Origin: Lachnospiraceae bacterium JLR.KK002 | GTDB taxonomy: Bacteria > Bacillota > Clostridia > Lachnospirales > Lachnospiraceae | Direction: 5' to 3' | Length of the DNA: 64,000 nt | NCBI GenBank assembly: GCA_036941025.1 | Contig: JAYMNP010000001.1 | Location: 806,001-870,000, forward strand | Part shown: positions 25,567-35,179 of the stretch, piece by piece | How the letters are laid out: every line of letters starts with the position of its first letter | Position numbering within the stretch: position 1 is the stretch's first letter | Translations under genes and position numbers: made by a program | Notes under the pieces: generated by a model | What the model saw: only the letters and a program-made list of their open reading frames with translations | Databases searched by the model: none | Told to the model about the DNA's origin: nothing

Positions 25567-27669
25567 ATGTTCTACAATTTGAATCTGGATGATAAATCGT
25601 ATGGAGAAATTGAAGCGGACGCGGTTTTTCAGATACCGGGAAAATGTCCGGACTGGACCAATTACAACCAGTCAGATCCGGGAATTATGCTGCTTGGGCT
25701 TCTCTCGTGGTTCAAAGAAATACAGCAGTATCAGATCAGCCGTCTTTGCGGCTGGAAACGTCAGAAATATCTGAAACTGCTGGGGATGGAAAGGAATCAT
25801 GCAAGACCTGCCCGGGGCTCTGTCAGCCTGGAGCTGGCGGCAGGTTTCGGCGGCAGTCGGATTCCCCTTCTGAAAGGAACCCGGTTCTGCGCGGGAGATA
25901 TGGTTTTTGAGACGGTTCGCAAGGAATGGCCCCATCCCATCCGTCTGATTGGCGCTTACATTCTGTGCGGAGAATTGCTGGACCGCTATGTGAATATTGG
26001 AAATGATCTGGAAAAAAAGATGCGCCTGTACCCATTCGGAGAGTATCCGCAGGTGGGAAACAGCTGCTGCTTTATTATGGACAGGTCCTTTTCTTCCAGG
26101 GACAGAACAGTGGTATCCTTTGATATCTGCACAGACTATCAGGTGAGCCGCAATCCCATCGGGGAAGATTTTATTCCCCTTGCCCGACTGAAGTGGGAAT
26201 ATCAGTCGTCAGAAGGCTGGGAGGAACTGCCCGTGGAATCCGATACCACATATGCCTTTCTGCAGCGGGGGAAAATCTGTTTCCGGCTGCCGAAGAAAAT
26301 GGTGGAGGACGAGACATACGGGGCTTTTCAGATACGTGTTACTCTGATGGAAAATGATTATGATGTGGCGCCGCTGATACAGAATATATATTTTAATGAA
26401 ACAGAGGTAAAGCAGCAGTATTCCTGGTGCGATTATGAGGATTATGAAGTAATCCCGAAAGAAGGACAGGAAATCCTTTCTGTAAAAACCAGTATGTATC
26501 TGGCAAAAAGGGGACAGACAGAACTGTATCTGGAGCAGGATAAGGGATGGACAGTTACGCCGGTGCTGGATAAAGCGGAAGGGGAAGACGGAGACATGAT
26601 TCTGTCTTTTCGCAGACCGGAACAGGCGGAAAACGGCCGGGTCTTTGCCTGCCGGCTGGCAGCCTGGGAAAATGAATTTCAGGAAAAACGGGAAATTGGA
26701 CGGGGAAACGGAGCTGCCAGCCAGGAATACCGCCTGGATATGACAGATATTGTATATGATGAGTTTGAAATTATGGTAAAAGACAGTCAGGAAGGCAGAT
26801 TTTATCCCTGGCGCAGGGTGGAAGATTTTGACGTCTGCACACCGGAGGACGCGGTGTATGTGCTGGAACTTTCGGAGCACAGGCTGCTGTTTGGAAACGG
26901 TGAGCACGGGATGGCGCCGGACGGGGATATCCGGCTGCTGCGGCTGAAAACAAGCAGCGGGAAATCAGGAAATATCAAAGCGGGAAAAATCCGGGAATGC
27001 AGGGATTTCCCTCAGTTTCTGGTAAAACAGTATGAGATGACCGGAGGCGGCCGGGATGATGAAACCATAGAGGAGTGTTACGGAAGGCTGCGGCAGGAAC
27101 TGAAACAGATTCACCGCGGCGTCACCGGTTCCGATTATGAAGAACTGGTAAAACAGACGCCGGGACTTCTGATTCTGGACAGCAAAGTGGTGCCTCCCGC
27201 CGGAAAACGGGATTCCCTGCCGGAAAATGAGATTTCCATTGTGGTACGTCCTCTGAGTTATAAAGAGCGGGACACATGTCTGAGTGATAAATACAGGCAG
27301 AATCTGGAACAGATGCTCTGGAAGCGGAAAATGATTGGTACCGCTGTAAAGATACTGAATCCGGAATATGTGAGTATTTCTGTTTTTGCAGAAATTGTTA
27401 TCCGGCCCCAGTTCACCGATGCGGAGGAGATGATTGAACATGCGGTGCGTTCCTGGCTGGATGAAACCGTATGGGAAATCGGCCGGCCGGTATCTGCCAG
27501 CGCTATTTACGGAATCATTGATATCCTGCCCTGTGTGCGGCAGGCCAGGACCCTTACCCTGGAGGCTGGCGGCCGGGGATATCGCTATCTGGCCAACGGC
27601 GACGTGCAGCTTCCGCCCAACGGGCTTCCCTGGCTGAAGGAACTGGATATTCGGATTTTTATGTCATAA
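25567..27669 (+). CDS. Baseplate J-like wedge protein 2 (putative baseplate assembly, Afp12-like)
   Basis: A 700-residue protein of the putative baseplate assembly family. The N-terminus FYNLNLDDKSYGEIEADAVF then DWTNYNQSDPGIMLLGLLSW is typical. The C-terminal core includes YEELVKQTPGLLILDSKVVP, EISIVVRPLS and a final RYLANGDVQLPPNGLPWLKE. ATG at 25567 is chosen because GGAG lies 8 bases before it; a GTG three codons earlier overlaps that site. It pairs with the preceding J protein in the wedge. Confidence 0.9.
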   Translation: MFYNLNLDDKSYGEIEADAVFQIPGKCPDWTNYNQSDPGIMLLGLLSWFKEIQQYQISRLCGWKRQKYLKLLGMERNHARPARGSVSLELAAGFGGSRIPLLKGTRFCAGDMVFETVRKEWPHPIRLIGAYILCGELLDRYVNIGNDLEKKMRLYPFGEYPQVGNSCCFIMDRSFSSRDRTVVSFDICTDYQVSRNPIGEDFIPLARLKWEYQSSEGWEELPVESDTTYAFLQRGKICFRLPKKMVEDETYGAFQIRVTLMENDYDVAPLIQNIYFNETEVKQQYSWCDYEDYEVIPKEGQEILSVKTSMYLAKRGQTELYLEQDKGWTVTPVLDKAEGEDGDMILSFRRPEQAENGRVFACRLAAWENEFQEKREIGRGNGAASQEYRLDMTDIVYDEFEIMVKDSQEGRFYPWRRVEDFDVCTPEDAVYVLELSEHRLLFGNGEHGMAPDGDIRLLRLKTSSGKSGNIKAGKIRECRDFPQFLVKQYEMTGGGRDDETIEECYGRLRQELKQIHRGVTGSDYEELVKQTPGLLILDSKVVPPAGKRDSLPENEISIVVRPLSYKERDTCLSDKYRQNLEQMLWKRKMIGTAVKILNPEYVSISVFAEIVIRPQFTDAEEMIEHAVRSWLDETVWEIGRPVSASAIYGIIDILPCVRQARTLTLEAGGRGYRYLANGDVQLPPNGLPWLKELDIRIFMS

Positions 27670-27704
27670 CAGATAGAAAGATACCATAGACAAGGGGCGA
27701 TATT

Positions 27705-28883
27705 GTGGAGCAGCTTGCATATTTTGTATTTAATAAAAAGAGGGATTACGAGTCCGGTTACCGAAAGGGCATTCGTATTACCGAAGGGGGCCTTGCCCTG
27801 GAAGAAGGCGTCCGGGAAAGCGGTGTTTTCATTTCACGCCTGTTAGACAGCGGGGAAAGGGGAAACCAGTGGCATCGGGCGGTGATACAGAGCGTTGGGT
27901 ACGGGGATGATTCCATCCGGTTTTATTTTTACTGCAGCGATGATGCCGAGACTGTGGTGGACGGTGAGATTTACCGCTGGGAAGAGCTGATTCGGAACCA
28001 GGAAATCACGCCGGAGAAAAAGCATCGGGCCATGGAGCCTTATCTGGCCCATATCGTACAGAATCCACAGGACATTTTACTGTATCGGGCCAGAGGCAGA
28101 TATCTCTGGATGGAAATTCAGTTATTCTGCCAGGCAGGGTTTCTTCCTCAAATCCGGCATATGAAAATTTATGCCGGAAACCGCAGTTTTCTGTCTTACC
28201 TTCCCATGATTTATCAGACGAAAGGCAGGGAAGATTTTCTGGGAAGATTTCTGGGACTGTTTGAGACCATTTATCAGGATTTGGATGAAAAAATTACAGA
28301 TTCCGCCAGGCAGCTTGACCCGATGACTGCAGAACCGGAATTTCTGCACTGGATGGCCAGATGGGTGGGAGTTACCAACGGACATCTGTGGCAGGAGGAA
28401 AAACTGCGGCTTCTGCTGAGTGGAATTGTCAGGAAAAATCTGATTCGGGGCACCAGAGAATATATGGAATATGTCATTGGAATTTTTACCGGAGAGCGTC
28501 CGTATTTTCTGGAATACTGCGATATCGAGCAGTACCGGGGGAATGAAACCGCATACCGGAGCCTGAAACAGTTTTATGCCCATGGCCCCTATGAGGTGAG
28601 CGTGCTTGTACGGGAACAGGCGGTGCCTTCCCTGCGGGAGCAACATGCGCTGAAAAAAATGATTGAGGATATCAAACCTGCCCATATCCGGATACATCTG
28701 ATTATCCTGGGTCAGGGCATTTATCTGGGACAGAATGTGTATGCAGGAATAAACAGTACGCTGGTTGCCTGGGAGCGTGCAAATTTAAACGGTGGGGCTG
28801 CGATTCCGTCAATGGTTGGCATGGCAGAGACCGGGGCAAAGGAGGAAAAGAACTATGAAGAATTTGAAGAGCTTTCCATTTGA
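27705..28883 (+). CDS. Tail protein of P2 gpI / TIGR02242 type (baseplate wedge tip)
   Basis: A 392-residue protein started by GTG after AGGGG. The middle (about 165-350: SFLSYLPMIYQTKGREDFLG, FLHWMARWVGV, FYAHGPYEVSVLV) matches the phage tail domain found in eCIS baseplates. In phages, gpI-like proteins bridge wedge and fibre. It overlaps the next gene by 29 bases. No fibre gene follows, so the outward-facing partner may be the Ig-bearing protein encoded next. Confidence 0.85.
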   Translation: MEQLAYFVFNKKRDYESGYRKGIRITEGGLALEEGVRESGVFISRLLDSGERGNQWHRAVIQSVGYGDDSIRFYFYCSDDAETVVDGEIYRWEELIRNQEITPEKKHRAMEPYLAHIVQNPQDILLYRARGRYLWMEIQLFCQAGFLPQIRHMKIYAGNRSFLSYLPMIYQTKGREDFLGRFLGLFETIYQDLDEKITDSARQLDPMTAEPEFLHWMARWVGVTNGHLWQEEKLRLLLSGIVRKNLIRGTREYMEYVIGIFTGERPYFLEYCDIEQYRGNETAYRSLKQFYAHGPYEVSVLVREQAVPSLREQHALKKMIEDIKPAHIRIHLIILGQGIYLGQNVYAGINSTLVAWERANLNGGAAIPSMVGMAETGAKEEKNYEEFEELSI

Positions 28884-30582
28884 AAGGAATCGGTATTTTT
28901 ATGGGAAGCTGCTGTCCGTGGAAGATTTTGAAACAGAGCAGAAATATTTTAACGATAAGCGCAGGACGGTCAACCGTTTCCTTTTTGGCTCCGGTGTGGT
29001 CTGCGGACTGGGCGTGGTGGAAGTAGACGATGAAAGCATATCGGTAGAACGGGGACTGGCACTGGATTTTGCCGGCCGGGAAATCGTGTTGGATGAACCG
29101 GCGGTGCGCAGAATTACGGAGCTGGAAGGTTATGGGGGAGACCAGGAAGGAGATTTTTATTACCTGTGTCTGGAATATCAGGAAGAAGCCGCAGAACTTA
29201 TGCATAACGTGACCGGAACCATGGGACGGGACAGCAGTGAATACAACAAATACAAAGAGGGGTACCGGCTGTTTGTGACCCAGGAGGAGCCGGAGCGGGA
29301 AGCCTTTTCTCCTGCCCGTCTCTATGAGGACTGCCAGATTGTTTACCAGGGACAGGATATAAAGATTTCTCAGATACTGCCCAGATTTCCGGAACTGGGA
29401 AAAGACACGGTTCTGCGGATTGAGGTGGAATATACGGGGCAGCAGGAACTGTCCTTTGAGTACGAGCTGGAGCTTTCGTTTCTCACAAATGGAGAGGGAA
29501 ACCGGGTTCATGTTTCTTTCCGGGAGGAGGACTGGGAGAAAACAGGAAAATACCAGATGGAAATTCCCCTGAAAGCAGCCTGTGTCAGCAACGTGCAGGC
29601 GGAGGCCGCACTGGTCAGCGGCAGCTTTAAACTGCAGATGGGAGGCCGGGAGTACGATGAGGCCGGTCCCTGTGTGAATCGTGTCCGGATCAGCGACCAG
29701 GATATTTATGATTCCATGCAGGAGGAATATTATAAAACAGCCATGGATTATATCGTGGGAAATACCTTTCAGCAGGGCATTTATCTGGCAAAGATTTATG
29801 TGGTAAGGGCCGGAGACGTCTGTCTGATTGAGCGGATTGATCCATTGCCCTTTGAGCAGAAAATCATGCATACGGAGATTTCCGCAGCCATGATTGGAAG
29901 GCTGACGGAGGATGTGAAAAGGCTGAAGGAAGCAGAACTGCGGGAAACAGAAAACCGGAAAGAGCAGGAAGAGAAAAAGCCCCTGAAAACTGTCTATGGC
30001 GACGTGGTCTTTGATGTGAGCCATATGAGGCCGGGGGAAGTGCTGTATTCCGATGAAATTGTACACGGGCTGGGCTTCGGTCCGGTGACCATCGACCTTG
30101 GCTATGAAGTGGACAACGGATTTGCCGGCGAGTCTCAGATGGTATTCGGGGATGCTTCCCTGTTTCAGGATAAATATGGATTTGCGGCTTCTCTGGGGGC
30201 AAGGCTGGAGCCTTCTATGGGAACCTTTGAAATCGGCCTGAAAATTATCCGAAACAGCAGCGCAAAACTGGTGCGGGTGCACTGGACCGCATTGCGCAAT
30301 GAAATACGCAAATCAGAATCAGCCAGGAAAAAACGTATCTACATACAGCCGGATAATCCCAATGTATTTACCGGGGACAGCATTGCATTTACCGCAGTTC
30401 TGGAAGGATTTACGGACGAGCGGCTTCAGTGGAGCGTCAGAGACCGCAACGGCGGAACCATTGACAAAAACGGAAAGTATACTGCGCCGGAGACTGCAAG
30501 TATTTTCCAGATTTCCGTTTCCAGCATGGCTTATCCTCAGGTGCAGGCGTCAACCTTTGTAGTGGTACGTGAGAAAGAGTGA
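28855..30582 (+). CDS. CIS baseplate-associated protein with C-terminal Ig-like domain
   Basis: A 575-residue protein. The N-terminus NLKSFPFERNRYFYGKLLSV then FGSGVVCGLGVVEVDDESIS recurs in eCIS loci next to the gpI-like gene; its exact role is not known. The middle is beta-rich with a short coiled stretch (about 355-385). The last 80 residues (from IYIQPDNPNVFTGDSIAFTA to ASTFVVV) are an Ig-like fold of the bacterial surface type, often used for binding. ATG at 28855 follows AAAGGAGG, within the end of the previous gene. It may stand in for the missing fibre or contact the wall (inferred). Confidence 0.78.
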   Translation: MKNLKSFPFERNRYFYGKLLSVEDFETEQKYFNDKRRTVNRFLFGSGVVCGLGVVEVDDESISVERGLALDFAGREIVLDEPAVRRITELEGYGGDQEGDFYYLCLEYQEEAAELMHNVTGTMGRDSSEYNKYKEGYRLFVTQEEPEREAFSPARLYEDCQIVYQGQDIKISQILPRFPELGKDTVLRIEVEYTGQQELSFEYELELSFLTNGEGNRVHVSFREEDWEKTGKYQMEIPLKAACVSNVQAEAALVSGSFKLQMGGREYDEAGPCVNRVRISDQDIYDSMQEEYYKTAMDYIVGNTFQQGIYLAKIYVVRAGDVCLIERIDPLPFEQKIMHTEISAAMIGRLTEDVKRLKEAELRETENRKEQEEKKPLKTVYGDVVFDVSHMRPGEVLYSDEIVHGLGFGPVTIDLGYEVDNGFAGESQMVFGDASLFQDKYGFAASLGARLEPSMGTFEIGLKIIRNSSAKLVRVHWTALRNEIRKSESARKKRIYIQPDNPNVFTGDSIAFTAVLEGFTDERLQWSVRDRNGGTIDKNGKYTAPETASIFQISVSSMAYPQVQASTFVVVREKE

Positions 30583-30589
30583 GACAGAT

Positions 30590-31474
30590 ATGGTACTTAA
30601 GTTTCAGGATGAACAGTATGAGCTGATTTCAAAAATCAAGACCACTGGTTCCGGGGCCATTGATCTGTACGTTGCCTGCGGTGTTTCCGGAGCAGAGGAT
30701 ACCAGGTATACGGTTGCCTGCGTCAGTGATATGGAGCTGGCCAGAAAGCTGGTGCCGGTCACTACCAGAAATAATGTCAACTATACCTTTAAGGATTTTC
30801 AGACCAGCTTTAATGCGGACGGCAAATATTATATTGTGTTCAGCCATGCGGATGGAAGAACGCTGCAGCAGGCCATGGAACAGGGCAATTATAATCTGAT
30901 GGAACGTCTGCAGCTGATGAAAAATATTTTTGCACAGATTTTTCTCCTGAATATGCCGGAGTGTTTTCTGTATGAAGTGCTGCGGAAAGACAATATTGTG
31001 GTGGGAGAGGATCTGAGCGTCCGGTTTAATTATTTTTTTACGGAAGTGGATTACTACTGGCAGGTACAGGAAAAAGACTGTATCAGCCGGGTCAGCGGCC
31101 TGGTGCAGGAGATGTTTTCCAGGGAGCTGGAACAGAAAAGTTCCAGAGAGCTGATGAAATTTGCCAGGGATATGGAAGAAGGACATTTTGTTTATCTCTG
31201 GGACAGTTACGTGGTCTATGACAATATCTGTGAGTCGGTGCTCACAAAAAGCGAACAGCAGGAGTTAAAGCCAGGAAGAATCTGGTGGCGTGCCTGGGAG
31301 GGGCTTAAGAAAATCTTTCCGAAAATCCGGGCGGTGCTGGCGACTCTTTTAATTGGCTCGGCGGCTTTGTATCTGCTGCTGACGCTGCCCAATCCGGTGT
31401 TGTCAGAAAAAGGAATTTCCTTTCAGAAAATCGGAACCCTGGAAATTCAGGAAACCGGGCACGTGAAGAAATAA
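30590..31474 (+). CDS. Membrane-anchored pseudokinase-like protein (EssB/YukC-like)
   Basis: A 294-residue protein (ATG at 30590; a GTG at 30569 is an alternative). Residues about 25-215 look like a kinase-fold domain: YYIVFSHADGRTLQQAM resembles the hinge and LRKDNIVVGEDLSVRF (131-146) the catalytic loop. The HRD Asp and a DFG motif are missing, so it should be inactive. One membrane helix follows (247-266), then a 28-residue external tail. This layout is that of EssB/YukC, the membrane scaffold of type VII secretion. Placed among baseplate genes, it is a good candidate for a membrane anchor. The EssB likeness is by pattern, not by alignment. Confidence 0.65.
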   Translation: MVLKFQDEQYELISKIKTTGSGAIDLYVACGVSGAEDTRYTVACVSDMELARKLVPVTTRNNVNYTFKDFQTSFNADGKYYIVFSHADGRTLQQAMEQGNYNLMERLQLMKNIFAQIFLLNMPECFLYEVLRKDNIVVGEDLSVRFNYFFTEVDYYWQVQEKDCISRVSGLVQEMFSRELEQKSSRELMKFARDMEEGHFVYLWDSYVVYDNICESVLTKSEQQELKPGRIWWRAWEGLKKIFPKIRAVLATLLIGSAALYLLLTLPNPVLSEKGISFQKIGTLEIQETGHVKK

Positions 31475-31498
31475 CAGTTCAGGCAGGAGGGATGTAAT

Positions 31499-33814
31499 AT
31501 GCAGGGCGGACTGATTGGACGTACAGCCAGGAGGCTGTCACATATTTTAACAGCGCCGTTTCAGGTGGCATTCCGCAAAGCGAAGCGGATGGTCAGCCCG
31601 GAATCCTTTTCTTCAAAAGTTCTGAGTGACGTCCGTAAAGGAATCAATCAGAAAAAAAAGAAAAAAGAGCGGACAATCGGGGACTATTTTTCTTTCGGCC
31701 ATTACTATGTGCTGAAAAGGATGGTATATGTGATTCTGCTGCTGTCAGCCGTTCTTCCGGTTTTGTATGTGAAATTGTTGCATCCCATTCTGGTCTCACA
31801 GTTTTTTACAAAAACTATGGTGATAAATTCCCATGAAATGGTGGGTTACAGCGGTAAGGTAGAGCTGGTGTCTCAGGAAGACGGAACGCTGATTTTCAAA
31901 GGAGAGATGGAGGAAGGTCGCATCAATGGAAAAGGACAGCTTTATACCTACACGGGAGCCTTGCTGTATGAGGGGAATTTTGAGATGGAGGCTTATTCCG
32001 GTGAGGGAGAGCTGTACTATGAAAATACGGATGTTCTCTGTTATAAAGGCACTTTTCTGCTGAATCAGTATGACGGCCAGGGATTTCTCTACGATGAGGC
32101 AGGAAAGCTGAAATATAAAGGAGATTTCAAAAACGGTCTTTACGAGGGGAACGGAACCCTTTATTTTCCCAATGGCCAGGAAGAATATGTGGGAACCTTT
32201 GCCAGGGGAGAAAAAGAAGGCAAAGGAACCCTTTACGATGAAGAGGGAAATGTGGTTGCCCAGGGAAACTTCGAGGACGGAGAGCCGGAACTGCAGGCTG
32301 TTGTTCTGGAGGATGAGGAAGGGAATGTCCTTTATGACGGAACGGTCAACGGAGACGGGGCATACGAAGGGGAAGGAAAACTCTATGAAGACGGGGCCCT
32401 TGTGTATGACGGAGATTTCGTAGACGGGAAAAAAGAAGGTTCCGGTACGGAATATGATGAGAACGGCAATGTTGCCTATGAGGGTGATTTTGTCAATGAT
32501 GTCTATGAAGGAGAAGGAAAACTCTATGCCAGCGAACCTGCCGGGACCGGAAATAATGGAGAAGGGGAGAACTCCGGAGAAGAAGCCGGAAACGGAGCAG
32601 GAGAAAGCTCCGGAGGCGGAGCAGACAGTAAGACAGGCGGGAGTTCTGAAGCCAGAGGCAGTAAACCGGCAAATGGAAGTGCAACCGGGAATCAGGCAGG
32701 AGGGGCTGAAAGCGGGAACAGCAGCTCCGGAAGCGGAGCGGAAAATTCCGGAAGCGGAAATGGAAACAGCAGTTCCGGCACAACAGAAAACGGAGCCGGA
32801 ACCTCCGGAAACGGAAGAAATGCAGCGGAGAACGAAGGCGGCGGAGCCGAAACCTCTGAAAACGGAAGCACCGCAGGCGCGGAAAATGGCGGAACACTTT
32901 CAGATGATGGAGGCGAAACTTCCAAGAGCGAAACTTCCGAAAGCGAATCTGCCGCAGATGACGCAGCGGAACCGGAAGAAGTCCACAATAAAGGAGCTCT
33001 TATATATGAAGGCAGCTTTATTAACGGGGAAAAGGAAGGCGCCGGGACTTCCTATGATGTGGATGGAAATACCCTGTACAAAGGGGAGTTTGTCAAAGGT
33101 AAATATGAAGGGAAAGGAAAACTCTATGAAAACGGGAATCTCGTATATGACGGAGGACTGATTAACGGAGCATATGACGGAACCGGAAAATTTTATGATG
33201 AAAACGGGAATCTGACGTATGACGGCGCTTGGGTTCAGGGAAAACGGGAAGGGCTTGGAAAAGCCTTTAACGAGGAAGGAAAACTGGTGTATGACGGTAC
33301 CTTTAAAGGGGATCAGTATGACGGTAGGGGCAAACTCTATGATACGGAAAAAGAACTGCTCATCTATGACGGTTCCTTTGCGGACGGACTGTATCAGGGG
33401 GCCGGAAAGCTGACGGATGCCGCCACGGAAATGCTGGTGTATGATGGGGAATTCTACCGGGGACAGTACAACGGAACCGGAAAACTGTATCATACTACCA
33501 CCGGAAATCTCATTTACGACGGCGGATTTCTGAAAGGAAGGTATTATGGATCCGGTAAATTGTGGGATGAGAATGGAAACCTTCTTTACAAAGGTGATTT
33601 TATCAACGGGGTTTATTACGGCCACGGAGTTCGGTACGAAGTCTCTACGGGAAAGGTTCTGGAAGGCGGTCAGTTTAAAAACGGTATTCTGACGGTTCCG
33701 GATCCGGAAGGCACCCAGTATGACGATGAAGACGAGGAGAGTCCGGAGGTGGAGACAGCGGAATCTCCGGTGGAACCGGAAGATTCAGATACAGATACTC
33801 CGGAAGGAACATGA
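31499..33814 (+). CDS. Membrane protein with about 18 MORN repeats
   Basis: A 771-residue protein. A basic cytoplasmic N-terminus (1-70, with KKKKKER) precedes one membrane helix (75-99), so by the positive-inside rule the rest should be outside. MORN repeats (YEGDFVNG..EGEGKLY type) run from about 118 to 343 (nine) and 498 to 728 (nine plus a partial). They are split by a low-complexity Gly/Ser/Asn/Glu linker (about 345-497), and an acidic tail ends the protein. MORN repeats act as rulers or scaffolds, and a role spanning the thick cell wall around the injection tube is an attractive inference. AGGAGG precedes the ATG. Confidence 0.85.
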   Translation: MQGGLIGRTARRLSHILTAPFQVAFRKAKRMVSPESFSSKVLSDVRKGINQKKKKKERTIGDYFSFGHYYVLKRMVYVILLLSAVLPVLYVKLLHPILVSQFFTKTMVINSHEMVGYSGKVELVSQEDGTLIFKGEMEEGRINGKGQLYTYTGALLYEGNFEMEAYSGEGELYYENTDVLCYKGTFLLNQYDGQGFLYDEAGKLKYKGDFKNGLYEGNGTLYFPNGQEEYVGTFARGEKEGKGTLYDEEGNVVAQGNFEDGEPELQAVVLEDEEGNVLYDGTVNGDGAYEGEGKLYEDGALVYDGDFVDGKKEGSGTEYDENGNVAYEGDFVNDVYEGEGKLYASEPAGTGNNGEGENSGEEAGNGAGESSGGGADSKTGGSSEARGSKPANGSATGNQAGGAESGNSSSGSGAENSGSGNGNSSSGTTENGAGTSGNGRNAAENEGGGAETSENGSTAGAENGGTLSDDGGETSKSETSESESAADDAAEPEEVHNKGALIYEGSFINGEKEGAGTSYDVDGNTLYKGEFVKGKYEGKGKLYENGNLVYDGGLINGAYDGTGKFYDENGNLTYDGAWVQGKREGLGKAFNEEGKLVYDGTFKGDQYDGRGKLYDTEKELLIYDGSFADGLYQGAGKLTDAATEMLVYDGEFYRGQYNGTGKLYHTTTGNLIYDGGFLKGRYYGSGKLWDENGNLLYKGDFINGVYYGHGVRYEVSTGKVLEGGQFKNGILTVPDPEGTQYDDEDEESPEVETAESPVEPEDSDTDTPEGT

Positions 33815-33853
33815 GATTTCGGAATCATAATTCAGACAGAAAAGAGAGATATT

Positions 33854-34432
33854 ATGTCAGATTATACCAAAATTGCGGATACGGGAAACGGGATAATAAC
33901 ATTGCTGAAAGAAGCGCTGATTCCGGAACTGTTAAACAGTCCGGATCAGATTGGCCTCTGCTCTCCGGAAGACCACGGGGATTTCGCGGTAGGGGTGTGG
34001 CTCTATGACGTGAGAGAGGATACCTCCATTCAGGACCATGAAATGGCCAATATCGACAGGAATGCCCAGCGTTATCCATCTACATATCTGACCCTGTATT
34101 ATATGATTACCCTTTATCTGCAGAGCGATTTAAAATACCGGGCGGTGCAGGAACATCAGATTATGGGTAAAATTATTCAGGCCTTCCGGGATAAAGCAGC
34201 TCTGGATTCGGATACGTTTGCACCCACTGATGTGCCTGGAAATGCCAATATCCGTATACAGATGCTGGAGCTGGAAACAGAGGAAAAGGTACGCCTCTGG
34301 ACCGTACCCAATGCAGCTTACCGAACGTCGCTGTATTATACCGCAGGGCCTGTGGAACTGCAGTCCACCAGAGTGAAGTCTGTAAAACGGGTACGGGAAA
34401 TCAGTTACCGGTATTCCGGAAAGGAGTCATAA
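33854..34432 (+). CDS. Pvc16-type (DUF4255) CIS protein
   Basis: A 192-residue protein matching the Pvc16 N-terminal domain: DFAVGVWLYDVREDTSIQDH, PSTYLTLYYMITLYLQSDLK and the closing YYTAGPVELQ. In eCIS this protein caps the distal end of the tube/sheath and helps end assembly. Here it lacks the Ig-like C-terminal part seen in longer relatives. The next gene, one base downstream, encodes a beta-rich protein that may be the detached partner domain. Confidence 0.9.
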   Translation: MSDYTKIADTGNGIITLLKEALIPELLNSPDQIGLCSPEDHGDFAVGVWLYDVREDTSIQDHEMANIDRNAQRYPSTYLTLYYMITLYLQSDLKYRAVQEHQIMGKIIQAFRDKAALDSDTFAPTDVPGNANIRIQMLELETEEKVRLWTVPNAAYRTSLYYTAGPVELQSTRVKSVKRVREISYRYSGKES

Positions 34433-34433
34433 G

Positions 34434-35174
34434 ATGGTATTACAGGAAACCAGCATCCGCCTTTCCAAAGCAGTTCTGTTTCGGGATATGTTCACCGGAA
34501 CGCCTGTGTCGGCGGAAATCCGGGTTCATTCCCTGTCCGGCGGAACAACGGAGAAGAAAGCAGGAGGCTATGTTCTGTTTCTGAATGTGAACAGCCCGGA
34601 AGTTGAAATAGAAGTGGAGTCCCCCGTCTACCAGCGCCGGAAACTTATTCTGAAAGCTGACGGCGGCAAAGAAGTGGAAGAGGTGCTGCTGTATCCTTCT
34701 CCTGCTTTTCCGGTGAAGGAGGGGGATACTGCAGTCCGGGGCAGGGCCAGGCCGGGAAGTCTGGTACGGTGTTACCTGGAAGAAGAACAGAGAGGCTGCC
34801 GGCTGCTTCAGGATTACAGACAGGGAGAGGCAGAGATTTCCTTTTATCTGAAAAGAGGAATACGAAGTCCGTTCTGGCATATCCGAAAGCGGCAGGAGCA
34901 GACAGGGGAATATTTCCATATGAGATATTCGGAAGGAGATAACGAATATTTTCAGCTTTTTCAGCCTCTGACAGGTTCCTGGCAGAAAAAAGATACGATA
35001 CTTTTTCCGGCGCAGGGGGCCATTGCAGACGACAGGGGAGAATTTTATCTTTTGCTGGGAAAACTTCCCCAGGAAACAGGCGTTCTGCAGTATTCCTGCA
35101 AATTTGCGGAACAGGAGATATGCGGAAAGGCAGAAATTATTTCCGGGAAGGAAAATCATATTTTGGAGGAGTGA
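34434..35174 (+). CDS. Beta-rich CIS protein, possible detached C-terminal part of Pvc16
   Basis: A 246-residue soluble protein without a clear family. The first 95 residues (SIRLSKAVLFRDMFTGTPVS, EVEIEVESPVYQRRKLI) look like a carboxypeptidase-regulatory or Ig-like beta sandwich. Residues about 100-230 contain a second beta-rich unit. It starts one base after the Pvc16-type stop with AAGGAG in front, so the two are tightly coupled. Cap or baseplate accessory function is inferred from neighbours only. Confidence 0.6.
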   Translation: MVLQETSIRLSKAVLFRDMFTGTPVSAEIRVHSLSGGTTEKKAGGYVLFLNVNSPEVEIEVESPVYQRRKLILKADGGKEVEEVLLYPSPAFPVKEGDTAVRGRARPGSLVRCYLEEEQRGCRLLQDYRQGEAEISFYLKRGIRSPFWHIRKRQEQTGEYFHMRYSEGDNEYFQLFQPLTGSWQKKDTILFPAQGAIADDRGEFYLLLGKLPQETGVLQYSCKFAEQEICGKAEIISGKENHILEE

Positions 35175-35179
35175 GGATT

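Noticed and set aside
28702..30282. Long open frame on the minus strand (about 526 codons)
   Set aside because: It is antisense to two well-supported baseplate genes, has no ribosome binding site and gives a low-complexity His/Phe/Pro-rich translation.
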